This document shows positions 24,492-27,409 of a DNA stretch of 27,409 nucleotides, piece by piece. Source of the stretch: an uncultured Prevotella sp. GTDB taxonomy: Bacteria; Bacteroidota; Bacteroidia; Bacteroidales; Bacteroidaceae. The stretch lies in NCBI GenBank assembly GCA_937874345.1, contig CALNBT010000248.1, positions 1 through 27,409 on the forward strand. The letters are read 5' to 3'. The notes beneath the pieces are model-generated. The model was not told where the DNA came from, did not search any database, and saw only the letters and a list, made by a program, of their open reading frames with translations. The position numbers and the translations under genes were made by a program. Position 1 is the stretch's first letter; each line of letters begins with the position of its first letter.

Positions 24492-25517
24492 ATGATAAAC
24501 ATTAAGAAGTACTTAAGTATAGCTCTGCTTGGGTTGATAACACTGAGCAGTTGCGTTGACGATGAAGACTCATATACTCAGGGAGTATGGGAGCGTAAAT
24601 CAGATTTTGACGGAGTAGCACGAAGTCAAGCCAGCAGTTTCACCATAGGGAATAAGGGATATCTATGCTGCGGATATACAGGCAAAAAAACTCTTAATGA
24701 TCTATGGGTATACGATGCCGATCAAAATTTCTGGTCAAAATGTACTTCAATGCCTGATGAAGCTCTATCTCGTTTGGATGCTGCAGCATTCAGTATTAAT
24801 GGGAAAGGATACATCACTGTTGGTTACAATAAAGAGAGTATGACATATCTTAAGGATACATGGGAATATGATCCAAATACAGACACTTGGACCAAGATGG
24901 ATGATTTTCCTGGTGGAGAAAGAGTTGGCGCAATAGCTTTTTCAATTAACGGATACGGATATGTAGGATGTGGAAAGAACGATAACTATCTAAAAGATTT
25001 CTATCGCTTTGACCCAACAGCGCCATCGGGCAGCCAGTGGCAGATTGTGAATGGATATGGAGGTACAAAGCGTGTATATGGAACATCTTTTGTTATAGAT
25101 AATGTAGCATATATATGTTGTGGACAGAATAATGGTTCGGCTGTATACGACTTCTGGAAATTCGATGGTAACACCTGGACGCAACTTAGAGATATTCAAG
25201 ATACCAGTGATTATGACTATGATGACGACTATGCAATAGTAAGATGGAATGCTGTTTCATTTGTTATTGATGGTAAAGGATATATAACAAGCGGTTATAA
25301 CAATGGGAATCTATCCGATTATTGGGTCTATTATCCGGAGACAGACTTATGGTATGGTGACAGTGATGATGAATACACTCCATTTGAAGGAACGGCAAGA
25401 TATCAATCAGTTTCGTTCTCTACTGGTACCAGAGGTTTTATAGTTACAGGAGGTAGCGGAGGAAGTTACTATTTCGATGATATGTGGGAGTTACTTCCAT
25501 ATGAACTTGAAGATTAA
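24492..25517 (+). CDS. Kelch-repeat lipoprotein
   Basis: A 341-residue lipoprotein (lipobox LSSC, Cys21, then VDDEDSY, an acidic run typical of surface export). It has about five Kelch-like blades, each with G-Y-hydrophobic-x-C/V-G then W-Y-D-P and T-W: for instance GNKGYLCCGYTGKKTLNDLW, GKGYITVGYN with DTWEYDPNTDTW, GYGYVGCGKN, and AYICCGQNNGSAVYDFWKF. This makes a beta-propeller, often annotated as galactose-oxidase-like but with no catalytic residues implied. It diverges from the DUF4270 operon and probably serves at the cell surface, perhaps with it. Confidence 0.85.
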   Translation: MINIKKYLSIALLGLITLSSCVDDEDSYTQGVWERKSDFDGVARSQASSFTIGNKGYLCCGYTGKKTLNDLWVYDADQNFWSKCTSMPDEALSRLDAAAFSINGKGYITVGYNKESMTYLKDTWEYDPNTDTWTKMDDFPGGERVGAIAFSINGYGYVGCGKNDNYLKDFYRFDPTAPSGSQWQIVNGYGGTKRVYGTSFVIDNVAYICCGQNNGSAVYDFWKFDGNTWTQLRDIQDTSDYDYDDDYAIVRWNAVSFVIDGKGYITSGYNNGNLSDYWVYYPETDLWYGDSDDEYTPFEGTARYQSVSFSTGTRGFIVTGGSGGSYYFDDMWELLPYELED

Positions 25518-25543
25518 TCTATTCTATTTTATTAATTATTGAT

Positions 25544-25567
25544 GTTCCTTTCATAAAGCAAAGGAAC
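25544..25567. terminator. Perfect 8-bp hairpin after the Kelch gene
   Basis: GTTCCTTT (25544-25551) and AAAGGAAC (25560-25567) form a stem with an 8-nt loop. It lacks a good T run on the plus strand, so it probably acts as an mRNA 3' end or on its own is only a weak stop. Confidence 0.5.
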
Positions 25568-25574
25568 TTACAAC

Positions 25575-25611
25575 GAGGGGATGTGCCAAAACGGCCATCC
25601 TCTTATTTTAT
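25575..25611 (+). terminator. Rho-independent terminator of the Kelch gene
   Basis: GGATG-T-GCC pairs with GGC-CATCC (one bulged base) around the loop AAAAC, extended by G-U and A-T pairs on the outside, and followed by ATTTTATATTATT. Confidence 0.7.
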
Positions 25612-26553
25612 ATTATTGCTACTAAAGCGGAGAAGATGAAATAATCTTACCAGCTCTCTTTTTTATTCCCATAATTTGTTAAATCTTGATTACTTCTGGA
25701 CCACCAATACTACTTATTCCTGACTAAGCACCTCGATCCTGATACTCTCGTAGCCTAAAATAGCTTCTCTTAAGTTATTTTTGAACTATTTGGATAAGTA
25801 TAAATTCATTCGATCTTAGACTCATCTTCTACAGATATCATTTCATCAGAAGAATATTTCGGTCTGTAAAAATTCTTTTGTCTGGTTCAATATATGCCCA
25901 TACCTTTGTATAATAATTCAGTATAAGAATGAAGAAATTAATGTGTCACAACTAGTGATAGTTATTAGACGAGTTACCTTTTCTCTTTCGTTGTACTATT
26001 TTTGACAATCTGAAGAAGATTTTCTTTGATTATTGATAGGGTAATCATCTGCTGCCACTACCAAAGGAAGTAGGGAGCATAATCCCCGCTTTTTGAAAAA
26101 GATGGAGCGTGACCATATGTTGGGAGCAAGCTCGGTCACATTTTCTACGCTGGTAGAGGAGGCACAAGAAGAGATTGTACATAACCGATACTACAATGTG
26201 ATGTGTGAAGCATGCCAATAGATCATCCGCAAAAAATGCATAGAGGAAATGTCCGTTTGGAGCACTCCCTCTTGTTTATCTCTGAAAGGTAGGCCCAAAT
26301 TAGACCTATCTTTTAGATTCTGACAAGGGATTATCAAATCGCCCCCCCCCCACCTTTAATCACAACAGGAATATGAGGCAGTTTGAAGTCACCCATCCTA
26401 AAGGAGGCGTCAATTCAATGCCCCCTAGACAACTGATGATGTGGTTTGAACCCAACCCATCTACCTGAAGATGCTTCCATTTTGGAACTGCCTTGATAAT
26501 GAACGTTCAATGTGGGAACGATTTGTTCACTCATAGTCCCAGTTAATAGAAGT
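25612..26553. other. Stretch without an intact gene; decayed coding matter
   Basis: No ORF of useful length. The plus strand around 26102-26221 opens 39 codons (MERDHMLGASSVTFSTLVEE and on to CEACQ) with no recognised homologue, and other fragments look like broken coding sequence. A run of ten C lies at 26342-26351. This looks like old mobile or accessory DNA, but I recognise no transposase with confidence. Confidence 0.4.
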
Positions 26554-26635
26554 GTAAAGCAAATTAGGTTATTGAACTAAGGCAGTAAAGCGAATCAGTT
26601 TACCGATGTTGAACTTGTAAAGCTAAATAGTTTAC
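26554..26635. repeat. Three direct repeats of about 32 bp (GTAAAGC...)
   Basis: GTAAAGC begins at 26554, 26585 and 26617, spaced 31 and 32 bp. The second and third units read GTAAAGCGAATCAGTTTAC and GTAAAGCTAAATAGTTTAC, each with GTAAA...TTTAC ends; the first is degenerate. GTAA-type ends occur in IS66-like elements, so this may be a stacked set of insertion-sequence ends, or a regulator's binding iterons. Confidence 0.6.
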
Positions 26636-26737
26636 CTGACGTATTTGATGCAAAAATACGAGGAAATCTCGACGAACGTGCCAAAAAAACAAAAATTAGT
26701 ATGAAAAATATCACTTTAATTGCGTAACTTGCAATTT

Positions 26738-26762
26738 TCTCTAGAGAGAACTATTATATTTG
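26738..26762 (+). promoter_or_regulatory. Promoter and palindrome of the HTH regulator
   Basis: TATATTTG (26755-26762) is an exact TAnnTTTG. The perfect 10-bp palindrome TCTCTAGAGA (26738-26747) lies between the -33 and -7 elements, where the XRE protein could bind to repress its own gene. Confidence 0.6.
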
Positions 26763-26790
26763 CACTGTGGTAAAATTAAAAAGTGTCACT

Positions 26791-27030
26791 ATGGACAGAA
26801 AACTCAATCGCATAAAGACAGCCTTGGTCGACAATGGCAAAACAAACAAATGGTTAGCTGAGCAATTAGGCAAAGACCCTGCAACTGTAAGCAAATGGTG
26901 TACCAATGCTTGTCAGCCATCGCTCGAAATGATGATTACAATAGCTAAACTCCTGAAGGTGAACTTGAACGACCTCGTTCGATTCGAGGAAGTGCCAGAT
27001 CCTATAATAAAGGAGAGTGTGGCAGAATAA
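26791..27030 (+). CDS. Small XRE-family helix-turn-helix regulator
   Basis: 79 residues from the ATG at 26791. The longer reading from a GTG at 26767 begins at about the transcription start implied by the -7 element, so it is rejected. The body is one XRE domain: KTNKWLAEQLGKDPATVSKW gives the helix-turn-helix, followed by CQPSLEMMITIAKLLKVNLN and a short acidic tail. Probably a DNA-binding repressor of itself and of the gene 21 bases downstream, which is DinD-like. Such two-gene units are found in prophage and defence-type islands. Confidence 0.88.
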   Translation: MDRKLNRIKTALVDNGKTNKWLAEQLGKDPATVSKWCTNACQPSLEMMITIAKLLKVNLNDLVRFEEVPDPIIKESVAE

Positions 27031-27051
27031 CTATTCAATTTAGAATCGAAG

Positions 27052-27409
27052 ATGATTAAATCAGAAGAAATACAAAATCTCCTTGCAAGGTTTGAATCCA
27101 TTGCGTGCGAATACGAAGGCGTGGAGTGCTGGAGTGCTCGCGAATTATATCCCATTTTGGGTTATGCTAAATGGCAAACCTTTGAGAATGTTTTAGACAA
27201 AGCAAAAGAAGCTTGTCAAAACGCCGGCGTAGAGACTAATAATCATTTTACTGGCGTCAGTAAAACGATACCTATGCCCAAAGGTGCGTCAAAGACTATT
27301 GAAGATATAATGCTCACTCGCTATGCCTGCTACCTCGTGGCACAGAACGGCCACCCTCGTAAACCGGAGATTGCTTTTGCCCAGAACTACTTTGCCGTTC
27401 AGACACGTG
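27052..27409 (+). CDS. dinD: DinD-like protein (DNA-damage-inducible, BRO/antirepressor-type), 3' part outside window
   Basis: 119 complete codons are visible from the ATG at 27052. The sequence tracks DinD closely: EGVECWSARELYPILGYAKW, KAKEACQNAG, HF near VSKTIPMPKGASKTIEDI, then LTRYACYLVAQNG and KPEIAFAQNYFAVQTR. DinD in E. coli is induced by DNA damage and inhibits RecA filament function; related Bro-N proteins act as phage antirepressors. The gene follows the XRE gene by 21 bases and is probably on its transcript. Its C-terminal half lies outside the window. Confidence 0.88.
   Translation, partial: MIKSEEIQNLLARFESIACEYEGVECWSARELYPILGYAKWQTFENVLDKAKEACQNAGVETNNHFTGVSKTIPMPKGASKTIEDIMLTRYACYLVAQNGHPRKPEIAFAQNYFAVQTR

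Noticed and set aside
26102..26221. 39-codon plus-strand ORF in the gene-poor stretch
   Set aside because: No start context or homology that I recognise; surrounding frames are broken, so not called as a gene.
26767..26790. GTG start for the XRE gene
   Set aside because: It lies at the expected transcription start; the ATG at 26791 fits the domain start.

Overview
The window looks like a member of the Bacteroidales (Bacteroides, Phocaeicola or Prevotella type). The reasons are the TAnnTTTG -7 promoter elements (before the tRNA, before the LytTR gene and before the HTH gene), an NVEALA-like small exported peptide, six-bladed propeller lipoproteins, a DUF4270 lipoprotein and UpxY/NusG-type sequence. 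I cannot fix the species from sequence alone.

Left edge (1-1250): the 5' part of a GDP-mannose pyrophosphorylase gene (minus strand), then a tRNA-Leu(CAA) with its own promoter and a hairpin terminator.

Main operon (15733 down to 1260, minus strand, about 14.5 kb): an NVEALA-like Cys-containing peptide precursor, a long stem-loop that resembles an attenuator, a propeller lipoprotein, a thioredoxin-like lipoprotein with CxxC, a MauE/DoxX-like redox membrane protein with CGCFG, a signal peptidase I, an O-antigen-ligase-like membrane protein with a TPR tail, a TolC-type outer membrane protein, an RND adaptor lipoprotein and two different RND permeases. Genes are packed with 4-nt ATGA overlaps or gaps of 2-32 nt. 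Read together, they look like a dedicated route for making, oxidising, cleaving and exporting an extracellular peptide or peptide-conjugate. This is an inference from gene order; I know of no described system with exactly this set. Directly upstream on the same strand is a 930-residue lipoprotein with ricin-like, transglutaminase and discoidin-like domains.

Decayed region (18825-20490, minus strand): a frameshifted UpxY/NusG C-terminal fragment, a 27-codon leader peptide resembling an NVEALA signal segment, a broken copy of the MauE-like gene and a broken copy of the thioredoxin-like gene. This is a second, dead copy of part of the cassette.

Regulatory patch (20491-21786): four TCATGA-centred repeats at an exact 22-bp period, about 320-390 bp upstream of a LytTR regulator whose receiver domain has lost its phospho-acceptor Asp.

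Surface-protein pair (21790-25517): an outer-membrane barrel protein and a DUF4270 lipoprotein (minus) diverge from a Kelch-type lipoprotein (plus), which ends in two hairpins.

Right edge (25518-27409): about 1.2 kb without an intact gene, containing a C10 tract and three ~32-bp direct repeats, then a small HTH (XRE) regulator followed by the start of a DinD-like (BRO/antirepressor-type) gene that runs off the window.
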